A stretch of DNA of 64,000 bases, taken from Stenopsyche tienmushanensis (Eukaryota > Arthropoda > Insecta > Trichoptera > Stenopsychidae). Below the pieces are notes generated by a model. It was not told where the DNA came from. It made no database searches and saw only the letters and a program-made list of their open reading frames with translations. This document shows, one piece after another, positions 1 to 10,472 of the stretch. The translations under genes and the position numbers were made by a program. The first letter of the stretch is position 1. Each line of letters opens with the position of its first letter. The stretch covers positions 682,001 through 746,000 of the forward strand of contig WACJ01000047.1 of the NCBI GenBank assembly GCA_008973525.1. The letters run 5' to 3'.

Positions 1-2150
1 ATGAATCATAACTCCAGAATCGCTCCCTCCTGTTATGACAATCCCTTTTTCTAAATTACAATCTAAGCACCATAAACAGCCGTCTTGATGTATTCTTCCT
101 TTATTTATTAAATTTCCTTCAAGATCCCAAATGCACATTGTTGAATCCTCTCCGATTGAGATTATATTACTGCCGATAATTGCGCTTCGCATGACTCTTG
201 CAGTGTGTCCAAATGCTGTTACTTTAGAGATAATTTCATTCGATGTCCAATAATCTAATGTTCCGTTAGATGATTTATTAGCATTTATGGACCATATTCG
301 TATCGATCTATCATCAGATGTAGTCACTATTACATTCTGATCCTCGTTGTATGATATAGAAAATATGACACCCTGTGTAAAATAGAAAAAACAATTTAAT
401 AATGCAAATATCAACTACAATATACAGTAGAACCTCGATTATCCGGACTAATTGGGGATGAAAGTAATTCAGATAATCGAAAATAATCATAATTGACAGC
501 ATACGAATGATCGAACTTTCTGGAAGTATGATTAGCATTCCCAAGTATCGATAAGGACTATGGATCATCAAAACAATCACTTCTTTTCTAAACAATACAA
601 ATAATCAAACGTTCTAGAAGTGTGGCACAATAACATTTCAGTGATAAGAGCAGCGACAATTACTTTAAAATTCCATAACAACTGGCCAATGAAATTGGCT
701 TCCAGAACGATCGCTACAAGAGAAAGGGAGCATTAAGCCGAGTATAAAAGAATTGCGAGTCCACCATACAGAGCTTCAGCTTCGGTTCAGCTACGAACTG
801 ATCTCCTGCTTCGAGCTACAACTTCAGCTTCGGCTCGGTTCCAAACAACCTCTCCTGCTTCAAGCTTTGATCTTCGAGTTTCGATTTGCTCTTCCACGCC
901 TGCATTTAACTGCAGCCTGTCCGAAGTGGGGACAATAAAGATGTTATGGACAATAAAGATGCTGTGGATATCGTCGATTTCTATGTAAACGTTTGAATGT
1001 TTCTATTACATCCTGATCCATCGTATGTATTACCGAAGTGCCATTTGGTGGAAGAAATTTTACCATAAACATTTAATCAATCTGGTTATATAAGGGTGGT
1101 GCATTGTCTAGTAATATATTTTTTTGAACAGTTGGATAATAGAGGTTCTACTGTAATTAGGTTTGTGTGTGAAATACAAAATGTTATGAAGCAACAACTG
1201 TTTGTTTTTGCCTCAATTTGATATGAAAAATAAAGTAAATTAAAAAAATATTGCTTTTAAAACTATATAAAAGTAGTTAGTAACATATAAAATAACAATT
1301 AAATAATTAAAAACATATTTACATACCTCATGACCGACCAATCTATTACATATGGATTCAGAATTTGTACTCCAAATAACTACTTGTGAAAATACTGTTC
1401 CAGCCAAAACCAATATTTCTGAATCCAATTCATGTAGAAGACCGCTGTATAAAATACATTTTTCTTCGCATCTATAAACATTCAATAGAGTTTCCGTCGC
1501 AATATTCCAGATCTAAAATAAATATCAAACGAATTTAAATGAATTACGCTTGACTTTTTAAATAGAAATTTAATTACAATTCATATTACGTGGATATTAA
1601 GCTAATAAATATATTGCTCGTTTTTATTTAATAATCAATAACCTGGACTGTATTATGTGCAGTCAAAAGTGCAACGTTAGAATTATTCTGGATCCAAATT
1701 AAGGTGAGAATCCAATCATCACATTGTATTTTAAAGTTTTCAACTGTCGATTCACACGTATCGTCATTGAGTGAGTAAGACAACAATTTGATTTGTTTTC
1801 CACCATATATGAGTGATTCAGATGCATTTTTAGCTGGGACGATTCCGTGAATTTTTTGACCGATAAATATTCTTCTTTTGGATATAAATTTTAAGTCGGG
1901 GATATAAAATAAATTGATAGAATCCCCAATACCTGCAATATTAATTAAGCAAAACAATTACACGACGATGATATAAGTTACGATGCGTTTTAAATCTGAA
2001 AGTATCTGTAGGTTAATGTGAACATAGTTCACAAGATAAGTCAATCTAACCTACAAATAAAAAGTCATTTTGTACTATTTTTAAAGCTGTAATATCTGTT
2101 TTTATTAGAAGCGATTCAAATGTTATTTTATTCTTATCTAATGTGGTCAT
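1..2150 (-). CDS. Wdr6: WDR6 homologue, N-terminal part (tRNA 2'-O-methylation cofactor), truncated by window edge
   Basis: Four exons, read right to left: 2150-2051, 1932-1643, 1512-1327 and 372 to beyond 1. The phases join without a break and give 316 codons. The protein starts MTTLDKNKITFES. It contains WD40 blades, for example GHEGVIFSISYNED followed by DDRSIRIWSI, then FGHTARVM with STMCIWDLEG, and a SDDWxxxLxW-like block before a TVQIWNI blade. The order and spacing match the N-terminal half of WDR6, which in animals and yeast (Trm734) partners the FTSJ1/Trm7 2'-O-methyltransferase acting on the tRNA anticodon loop. The family is about 1,000-1,100 residues long, so roughly the first third is present and the rest lies left of base 1. 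The start ATG at 2150 is the only one that continues through the first donor. Intron 3 (373-1326) is enlarged by a pogo-like MITE. Confidence 0.85.
425..1153. mobile_element. pogo/Tigger-like MITE in WDR6 intron 3
   Basis: The left end reads CAGTAGAACCTCGATTATCC. The inverted right end reads CAGTAGAACCTCTATTATCC. Both are flanked by TA (423-424 and 1154-1155). Such ends with a TA target duplication are typical of pogo/Tigger-type Tc1-mariner elements. The 729-bp interior has no usable transposase frame, so it is probably non-autonomous. Its GC content in 730-950 is higher than that of the surrounding intron. Confidence 0.8.
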
Positions 2151-2714
2151 TTTCAAAGGCTCATTCGAAGAAGACTTCACGACGATTTGAATTTTGACAT
2201 GTCAATAATCAGAATTGCCAACTAATGATTTGGTTATAAATATAAATTTTTAATAGTAATACTTTGCTCCAATAAATAAAATAAATGGAAAGAAAAATAT
2301 ATTTTATATTTTATTATTATATTAAATCTAGTAAAATTAAATAAAATTTAAAAACATCTATATCAAATATTAATTAATTAATATTGATATATTTGTGCTA
2401 TTTTAAAACATAAATTATTTTTATCTAGTTGAAGACTATATATTCGTTTTGAATATTACTCAAATTATAATTTATTAGTATAAGTGATTTATATTTATAC
2501 AAATAATTTTGTAATATAAAAATACACACAATAAAGTCTATTCAAAATCATATCTATGTTTGTTTGTTATATTACGATTTCAGTATACCATTAGTTGTTA
2601 ATAGCATGATGACTATTGTTATCAGCGGGGCGCATACGTATTTAGTGAATATTTATACCAGCAGGTCAAGATCCTTATCAGCATAAGTTGTGTACTCGCA
2701 TATGGTCGGACGCG
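2151..2714. promoter_or_regulatory. Shared head-to-head promoter region of the WDR6 and BCKDHA genes
   Basis: These 564 bp separate the two divergent start codons and hold both 5' UTRs and presumably a bidirectional promoter. The sequence is strongly AT-rich with only a short GC-richer stretch next to the BCKDHA start (about 2625-2714). I see no convincing TATA box at a fixed distance. Transcription start sites cannot be set from sequence alone. Confidence 0.4.
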
Positions 2715-5700
2715 ATGGCGCACTGGAGACGTTGGAATTCTTTTTGCAAATACACGAAACAATGGCATTCATCCAAGGTGAATAGTTTCTATATTTCCTA
2801 TTCTTATTTGTTTTAATTATTGCTATTGTGTTAAATAGTATAATAACTCAATGGATTAATGGCGATTAGTCCGATGAAAGACTTAATTTTCATTTGACGC
2901 ATGGTATTTGAGCGCATGATTAAACTAATTCATGTTTTTCGTATTGATAAGGGTATTTCGATTTTGTAGAAATGTATTTATTTTATCTATAAATAGTATG
3001 CATTTACCAACGTCATTAAATTGTATAAAATATAATTTACACAGGTGTTAAATTTGGCATTGAGTTGAAAGAGCTGATGGACATGTTTGCGAATTTTATC
3101 TTTGTTTTGTTAATTTTTTTTTATCTTGTACAGTGTTGCTTATCAAACGATTGGAAAGATTTTAACCCTTTTACTGTCGAACGTCGATATTTCTTCATAA
3201 GAAATACTTGTGAAAAATATCAACGCCGATATATAATGGTGTAAGTGATGGCGCCAAATTTAAAATGACTTCATAGAACTTTATGTGAAAATTCTATTTA
3301 AGGATAAGTTTATTTTGAAGGACTTATTTAATTTGCACATGCACAGATTTTTCGGTCGGTATTAAAAGGGTTTAAAACAACACCAAAGTTACAAAAAAAA
3401 TACTATTAAAATCTGTTTTATTTTTTTAAAAAATATTTGCTGAATTTATATTGTTGTTTTTTTTTAAGTTGATGTCTACAACTTTGCATCCAAAGCAAGC
3501 AAAAATTGGTAGCGAAATTGCATCGTTTCCTGGTTGCAATGGAGCCTTCACAAATGAACTACTTTTTACTGAAGCTCAAAACTATGAAACAATTCCAATA
3601 TATAGGACTATGTACAACAATGGTGACATGGTAACAAAATCTGAAGATCCACAGCTATCCCAAGAAATAGTCACAAAGATGTATAAAGATATGACTTTGT
3701 TGAATACTTTTGACAAAATATTATATGAATCTCAAAGGTATGTCACAATAATAACATAACTTCATTTTTCTTTTAAAACACATTTAAATATATAACGCGA
3801 TCTGGTTTATAAATTCGAGTCCATATTGGGATTGATTTAGATCACATTTAGATTGGAAAACATAGACAAATATTAATTCATATTTAAATCCAATACAATA
3901 AGAAGGATGTCAGCGAAGCAAAAAAAAAAAAAAAAATTGATGTGATTCAAAAATTATCTATTAATTAACAAGATTCCCCCCCCCGCAGTTAATGTGTTTT
4001 AATTAAGCTTGTACGTTTTTCTATCAGCTTCTGGTTTAATCTGTTCAATTGCTGATAATAAACTTCTTCAGTTATCATTATATTTGGTTTTCTAACAACT
4101 TAAAGTGAATTATACAACAATTTTCATAATAAATATAGAAAAAAATACCTTTTAAAACTCTGAAGCGAAGAGTTAGAACCAAAACATTTTCTTTATAAAT
4201 TTTCGTAAAATATTCATTTCTCATAGCATGTAATAATTTAGTACAAAAAAGGACTTTTGACGACAAATAAATAAATATATTCACATGCAAATTCCTTAAT
4301 CGTTCATCAAGGATCTTTGGTTAATTCGTCCCGAATCGTCACTTAAAGAGTGTTTGTATGTTTATCTTCAGTATTTTCTCATTCAAAATCGACATTTTTT
4401 TCATTCTTCTGCAAAATGCTCCATGTCAGTGCGGTTTTCTTATCCCGTGCTAAGTGAATTGTGTTTCTGTATCCATAACAGACGACGCCATTTCTTTTAG
4501 CTTCGAGTACATTTAGTTGTACGTTCGTGCTGAAGTAGATTCTTTGAACAGAAGGTTCAAAACGAAATCAATCATAAATGCAGCATTATTGTTTGGGTTT
4601 TTTGTGATAAAATGCTTGTTATAGACAAGGGCGAATATCTTTCTACATGACAAATTATGGAGAAGAAGGTATGCAAATTGGTAGTGCTGCAGCTCTTTCA
4701 TCCGAAGATCTAGCATATTGTCAATATCGAGAATGTGGAGTATTAATATGGAGAGGAATGACAATCACTCAATTGATAAACCAGTGTTTTGGAAACCACG
4801 AAGACGCTGGAAAAGGAAAGCAAATGCCTGTGCACTATGGAGAAAGAAATTTGAACATCGCTACTATATCCAGTCCTTTGGGTGAGTTGACAGCAGGACC
4901 CGATCGCACATGGTTTTTATTTTACTCAACCATTCTACTTTACATGAACACGACCCTGATTGACTCTGTCCGTTTTTATAATACATACTAAGTTGTCTAA
5001 TCCCTTTTTTCTTTGTTATCCCTTAAACATTGGGCTGACCCAGGCAGCATAAGCAACAATATTTTTGGCCGATTGTAAATAAACAACTCACCCGATTAGT
5101 CTTCTTTGGACAACTTCGATTCATAATGAGAGTTTATAATGCTATCCTGATTGCGAGGCGCTCATTTGTCATAGCAGCGGTCCGAAAAGCGGACCGATTG
5201 AACATACAAACTTAATGGCTACTCTGTCCTCCTTTAGGGCTTTTTGTGGCATTATTTTTTCTATGATCTGTACGATCACGGAAGCAACGTGGCGTCTAGA
5301 CACTTTCTATCATAGACAGATCTTCGGATTGGGCGTTAAGTTAGATACTTCATACCCTTGTTACGGCTCTGATTGACAGTTTATATTTTTCATTGAATTT
5401 AACAATAAAATTGGATTTGTTTCAATAGGAACTCAATTACCTCAAGCGTCTGGATCAGCATATGCATTTAAACTCAGAGAAAACAATCAAAGATGTGTTA
5501 TTTGCTATTTTGGAGAAGGCGCTGCCTCAGAAGGGGATGCTCATGCTGCTTTCAATTTCGCCGCAACTTTGGACTGCCCGGTTATTTTCTTTTGGTAACA
5601 TTTTTCATCCACAAAAGAATATAGTTTTTATCATACAGTGAAACAAATTGATGATTGCTATTTTTTTATTACAGCCGTAATAATGGATTCGCTATATCGA

Positions 5701-6365
5701 CTTCATCCGACGAACAATATAAAGGAGATGGAATTGCTGGACGGGCTGCCGGTTATGGCGTCCACGCCATCAGAGTCGATGGCACAGACGTTTTCGCCGT
5801 TTATAATGCAACAAAAAAAGCTAGAGAATATGCAATTGCTAACAATAAGCCAGTAATCATCGAAGCTATGTCGTACAGGTATGAAATGCGTGGCATATGT
5901 ATGCATATGTTCGATTAAATGTTGTAATAAAAGTTGCATCTTAAACATAGAGTCGGTCACCATTCCACATCCGACGACAGCAGCGCATACAGAGAATCAT
6001 CAGAAATAACCAAATGGATCACTACCGAAAGCCCAATTCAGAAATTGCGATTGAATATGGAAACGAAAAACTGGTGGGATCAGGAAAGAGAAAATTCTTG
6101 GATAGCCGAAACGAAAAAGATGGTCCTCAACACTATGAAAGACGCCGAAAAGAAACTCAAGCCAGATTGGAAGGAATTGTTCAGTGATGTATATTATGAC
6201 ATGCCTCCGAATATAGAGTGAGTATATCATCACCAACTAGACTAAACTCTTTTTAACAACGAATGTTAAAATATTTTTTTTTCCAGAAAACAAATGAAAG
6301 AGATGGCTGATCATCTTAAAAAATATGGCGAACATTATCCACTGGCTAATTTTAAAAACGACTAA
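2715..6365 (+). CDS. Bckdha: Branched-chain 2-oxo-acid dehydrogenase E1 subunit alpha, mitochondrial
   Basis: Seven exons: 2715-2777, 3469-3737, 4625-4881, 5429-5594, 5675-5878, 5951-6217 and 6287-6365. They total 434 residues, close to the 445 of the human protein. The subunit pairs with E1 beta and uses thiamine diphosphate to decarboxylate the 2-oxo acids of leucine, isoleucine and valine in the mitochondrial matrix. The first exon gives [18 protein letters not shown], a basic amphipathic leader suited to mitochondrial import. The ThDP/Mg site is seen as GEGAASEGD (residues about 225-233) with [12 protein letters not shown] downstream. The regulatory phosphorylation loop [14 protein letters not shown] (about 321-334) is intact, so control by BCKD kinase is likely kept. 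The C-terminus [10 protein letters not shown] also matches the family. Intron 1 carries a piggyBac-like MITE and intron 3 a LINE tail. Confidence 0.95.
3166..3371. mobile_element. piggyBac-like MITE in BCKDHA intron 1
   Basis: The left end TTAA-CCCTTTTACTGTCGAAC (TTAA at 3162-3165) faces an inverted right end CCCTTTTAATACCGACC followed by TTTAA (3371-3375). TTAA duplication with CCC-starting inverted repeats is the hallmark of piggyBac-type elements. There is no coding capacity in about 205 bp. Confidence 0.5.
5145..5260 (+). pseudogene. LINE ORF2 C-terminal remnant (family 2), in BCKDHA intron 3
   Basis: Translated on the plus strand this piece reads like [20 protein letters not shown]. It lines up with the remnants at about 8390 (SDREAFLRCVSGPKFSPVGH) and 17060 (ADREILLRCVKGSTSGPVGH). 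It is a decayed 3' fragment of one non-LTR retrotransposon family. Confidence 0.55.
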
Positions 6366-6505
6366 ATGTAATCAATATACGATTTAAATTATTGTTGTTT
6401 TTTTACATATGTACATAAACGTAGTGTTAAAGTGTTAATGCATATTAAAATGGAAATTCGAAAATAGACTGCAATGATAAATATCGATTATTTTGTTTTT
6501 ATTCA

Positions 6506-6511
6506 AATAAA
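6506..6511 (+). terminator. Polyadenylation signal AATAAA for BCKDHA
   Basis: AATAAA lies about 140 bases after the stop codon at 6365, the first canonical signal on the plus strand downstream. The use of this signal is inferred. Confidence 0.5.
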
Positions 6512-6598
6512 ATATAAAACAATAACAAGCCAACCCAACTTTTATTTACTATTGACATTATACGATTATTCGTTTGTGTGTTTATTTGAAGTGAAAAT

Positions 6599-7007
6599 AT
6601 TAGGTTCTACCGAAAGAAATCCATTAATTTTGCACACTTTTATTTGAGTACAGTTTGTATCCAAATGCGGTGAATGAAATATTTCTTGCTTTTTTGGTTG
6701 TTGTAAAGTTCATCAGATTTATTTTTTGTGGCATAAATCTTATTTTATTATTAAAGATAAACAACTTATTAAAAACAAACAACAGACTAGTCCAAAATCA
6801 ACAAATAACATATTCGATATTGTATGCTCAAGGTTTAAACACGACCAAGACTACAAGCATCCTCGATGAAATTTCTGGATCAGTGTTAATGATAAACATA
6901 TGTCGATTTTGGTTCAGACGCTTTAAATCGGGCGATAGAAAATTACAGGATGACCCTCAATTTTTTATGAAGAAATGCTGCGACATTTAATTGAATTAGA
7001 TCTTCGT
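6599..7007 (+). pseudogene. mariner transposase relic, N-terminal HTH part
   Basis: A terminal-repeat-like start TTAGGTTCTACCGAAAG lies at about 6600. At 6830-6960 the plus strand encodes TTKTTSILDEISG, then FWFRRFKSGDRKLQDDPQ. This matches the mariner helix-turn-helix block that usually reads WFKKFRSGDxxLEDEPR. A frame change follows and gives EEMLRHLIELDLR. There is no catalytic domain, so this is a dead fragment. Confidence 0.7.
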
Positions 7008-7011
7008 TTAA

Positions 7012-9370
7012 CCCTTTCAAACCGGAGAGCATGCATGCTACGCTCTAACGTAAATCCACTTTTCTTCAAGCATGATAATGAACCAGGTTCAATAAATGAA
7101 CTTTAACACTGTTGATAGCACACAATATTCGTTCATTTGGCAACCGTGCAAGCCTGCCAATTTACTTCTGAAGGAATAGATTTTGCAATCAACTGTACGC
7201 ATTAATTTAAAACGCATTGGTAAGGTAAGCTAGATGCATATTTGGATGCCGTACGAACTGCAAATTATCACTGAAGACAAGAAAATGACCGTATATGAGG
7301 GTATATTACTTGTAAGAGTGGTGGGAGTTAGTTAATAATAATTAAGGCGATTATATTTTATAATAAACTAGCGAATACCCGGCATGCGTTGCAATGCCAC
7401 ACTTAAAGATATAAAGTGTATCTATTTTAATTCAGTTTATTGGAATGAATTTAGATATTTTTAATTACACTGAAAAACGGGTATACGATGGCGCTTAGTA
7501 ATTATTTAAAAGGTACATTAAGATTTCAAATATATATCATTCCGATACTTCGAGTCTCCTGACGGACTCGTGGATGCGGAATAGTTGCCGGCGCCTTGAT
7601 GATGCTCCTTGTGAGTATCCTCCGGCCAGTGCTATATTGGGCTATGCATTGCCGTCGCTTTGTGGTAGATTGTTTGCACTTTCAGATGTTTTTGCTTGGT
7701 GTTTGATGCCTTAATTTTCGATAAAACTGGTAGCCAAGTTCTGGGTATGCTAGTGTCGTCGTCTCGTCCATTGAATGTGGAGTTTTTTCGTTTTTCGATT
7801 TCCATCACTCTCTCGCAATTCATTGCTATGGTTTTGTTACCATCAAAATTGATCGTTCTTCATACCATATTTGTGTACTGCGGATTTGTAATTCAATTCA
7901 AAGACTGTGTTCTGATGCACTGTCATCCCGTGGGTGATGTATCTATGGGTTTGTTCAATGTACAATATGATGCAGGCTGAGCATTCGATCTCGTAAGCTC
8001 CATGAATTTCGTTTTTCACTTTGTTCTTTTTATTGAACAGAAGACTTCCTATATTTTCTCCCGTCCCGAAGATTCAGAAAAATCCAGACAGAGGCGGATG
8101 CCTCAAACGCCCTCTGTGATCTTCGTCGTCGTGTCTAGAAAGCGGCTTTATTTAGATGGCAGGAGAGGTGGTCTGCGTCGGTCGTCGGCCGCCACCTCTT
8201 ACTTTCTTCCTCTCGGTTAGGCAACGCCTGAGATGTCACTGGGTCGTCCCAGATCACTGGACGTCTCAGTTCCTCACAGGACACGGGTAATTTAGGGTCT
8301 CTTTGGTTAGGTTTGGGCTTTCAACAACTTCGGAGTGTCCATGCGGAGATCCGTTCATGAACGCCGACTATGTTCTGTGGAAATTTTCGGACATGGCATC
8401 CGATCGCGAGGCGTTCCTTCGTTGTGTCAGTGGTCCGAAATTCAGTCCGGTTGGACACCCAAAATTTGTGGTCTTTCCCTCTAATTTTAGGAAATTTAGG
8501 GATTTTGTAAAAGTTTTGAGGGGAAACGCATCCCTGGGGCTTTTTACGATTTCCATCGAGCCCTTCCTTGCGACCAGTAGCGATTAGTGGGTTCGCACCC
8601 TTTTTTTTCGGGGCCGCAAGTGAGACTCAAAACTCTTCCCTACCCTATACAACATATATCGTTTCTTCTTTAAAAATATATACGTTTCTTCTTTTTTAAT
8701 CAGAAGTCAGTAGTGTTTATATTTACGTTATTTTTTAATCGAATACTAAATTATTATCAACATTTTGTCCGAAAAATCAATGCAACATAGGGTTAAATTA
8801 TGCGTTAAATATTATACGCCACTGGGATAGATTGTTAAGTAAATATCGGACCGCATTTATTAAAACTTATTTTAAGAATTTTATCTTTCTAAAAAAAATA
8901 TTTTGTAAAAAAGGTTGGCAATCACTGTCTAGAAAAAACCTCTATTCCCAGATTTACAATTATACACAATATAGAGACGATGGTGATATTTTGAGAATTT
9001 TATCTCCGTCTTAAAGTTGGTTATGTGAAAAAAAGGTTTGCAAATTCTGTCCAGAAAAATTCCATATTTCGAGGTTTACAACCGTACATAGCCCAAAGGC
9101 TATGGGAATATTTTGAGAATTTAATAATTCTCTAAAAGTTAGATTTTCTTAACTTTTCCTTTTTCAAATGTAAAAAATGTGACAACTCCTGTCCAAAAAC
9201 AGCGAATGAATTATTTAAGGTTCTAAAAATCAATAGGAACCTAAATTCTAATTTTTATTCAAGTCGGTTAAAAGGTTCAAATGTTATGCTAAATTTACGA
9301 AATTTATTGTTTCAATCAAATCTTTCAAAAAACATGCGGTTTCATGCGAAATCGTGCGGTCGGTAAAGTG
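7012..9370. mobile_element. Possible composite element with piggyBac-like ends and nested debris
   Basis: The left border is TTAA at 7008-7011 followed by CCCTTTCAAACCGG. The right border, read inverted, is TTAA (9371-9374) followed by CACTTTACCGACCG. The ends agree only partly. Inside lie a motif ACTAGCGAATACCCGGCATG (about 7370), a GC-richer block of unknown origin (7550-8000) and a LINE tail (8110-8590). It may be one element that collected insertions, or unrelated ends. Confidence 0.3.
8110..8590 (+). pseudogene. Non-LTR retrotransposon ORF2 C-terminal remnant (family 2)
   Basis: Across frames the plus strand gives a SQFLTGHGYF-like stretch and then FGLSTTSECPCGDPFMNADY, followed by VLWKFSDMASDREAFLRCVS. 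This is the cysteine-rich tail that follows the reverse transcriptase in many R1/jockey-type LINEs (ECPCG, ADHVLxxC). Frameshifts and the missing upstream RT show that it is a dead 3' fragment. It is the longest of three copies in this window (others near 5150 and 17050) and has a T-rich run soon after the stop. Confidence 0.65.
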
Positions 9371-9399
9371 TTAATATATTTTTGAGGCAATGATCGCAC

Positions 9400-9935
9400 C
9401 TCATATCGTGTTGAATCCTGGAGTTTATTTCGCAATTGAGTTTATGCCGGGCATTACTTTGCTTCGCTTTTAAAAAACATGAACGATTGAAATGTTTAAT
9501 GATTGATTTGGAGAGGCATATTTTGTATGTGGTTGCTTAGCCACACGCGCTTAGAACAGTGACACACGGCCGCGCTTCACTTCACCAGAACAAACTTGAC
9601 TAAATGCTCCATATCGGGCATGCTATTTCTGCCTGTCGGCATAGTTTAACTAAAGACTAAAGGCTTATTTTACCTTACCTAATCGGGCATGTCTTAACCG
9701 CCTTGCGGCCGCGCCTCACTTCACCAGAACAAACTTGACTAAATGCTCCATATCAGGCACGCTATTACTGTCTGTCGGCATAGTTGACTAAAGGCTTATT
9801 TTACCTTACCAAACCGGGCATGCCATTACCGCCTCTCGGCATTGTTTACGCAAGCGGATTGGACGCGAGACATTCGAACGCCGCTGGACGCCGGACGCCG
9901 GACGCGAGACATTGATTTTTATATATATAGATTGT
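9400..9935 (+). repeat. Dispersed repeat family A copy containing a 138-bp tandem duplication
   Basis: The block starts near a CCGGGCATTAC motif and ends with ACATTGATTTTTATATATA, the same tail seen at 57975. Inside, 9568-9705 and 9706-9845 are tandem copies of a 138-bp unit (CGGCCGCGC[T/C]TCACTTC start). A GGACGC-rich micro-repeat follows at about 9860-9905. It is non-coding and GC-richer than its flanks. Confidence 0.6.
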
Positions 9936-10472
9936 GTAAAAAACAAAGTTTTAAATTAAAAAAAAAAGATTTTTTTCTGGATGATCAAATACGAAGATGA
10001 TAATAATTTATATTGTTTTATCGTATAAGTGCTATTGTTAGATTATTTTCTTAAACATTTGGTGTAATCGGTTACATTTTTAAATTTAGTTTCTTAACTG
10101 CCCAAGCCGTATATATATGTCAACATTTTATACAGTAACCATTCGTTTGCCATACCCAGTAATTCGTCATTAAAACTATGACGCATATTAACGTTCTGGG
10201 CAGTTAATAGGATATATTAAAAATAAATCTTGTGCAATAATTATTCATGATACCCATATAAGAAAATCTTCTTCATATTAAGCTATTGTGCTTGATGATA
10301 ATCGTTTTAAAATCAAGTTACTGTACTAATGTTGTTCACGACGAATTTAAATTAAATTGCGCAAAAGAGAACTTGGTCAAAAAAAATCGTGTTAGATTTG
10401 AAAGTTGGAAAAAAGCACAACTGTCAGCGGGCGGGCGCCGGCGCAGCCGCCATGTGAGCGCGTCGGCACAAC
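9936..10472 (+). promoter_or_regulatory. 5' flank and 5' UTR of the Pez gene
   Basis: AT-rich sequence gives way at about 10425 to a GC-rich stretch (GCGGGCGGGCGCCGGCGCAG) that ends next to the start codon at 10473. The GC-rich segment is probably 5' UTR or core promoter. No TATA box stands out. Confidence 0.35.

Noticed and set aside
7696..7980. 94-codon frame on the plus strand, with an opposing frame on the minus strand
   Set aside because: Both lie in a GC-richer block of likely transposon origin; neither has a domain, splice context or a credible start.
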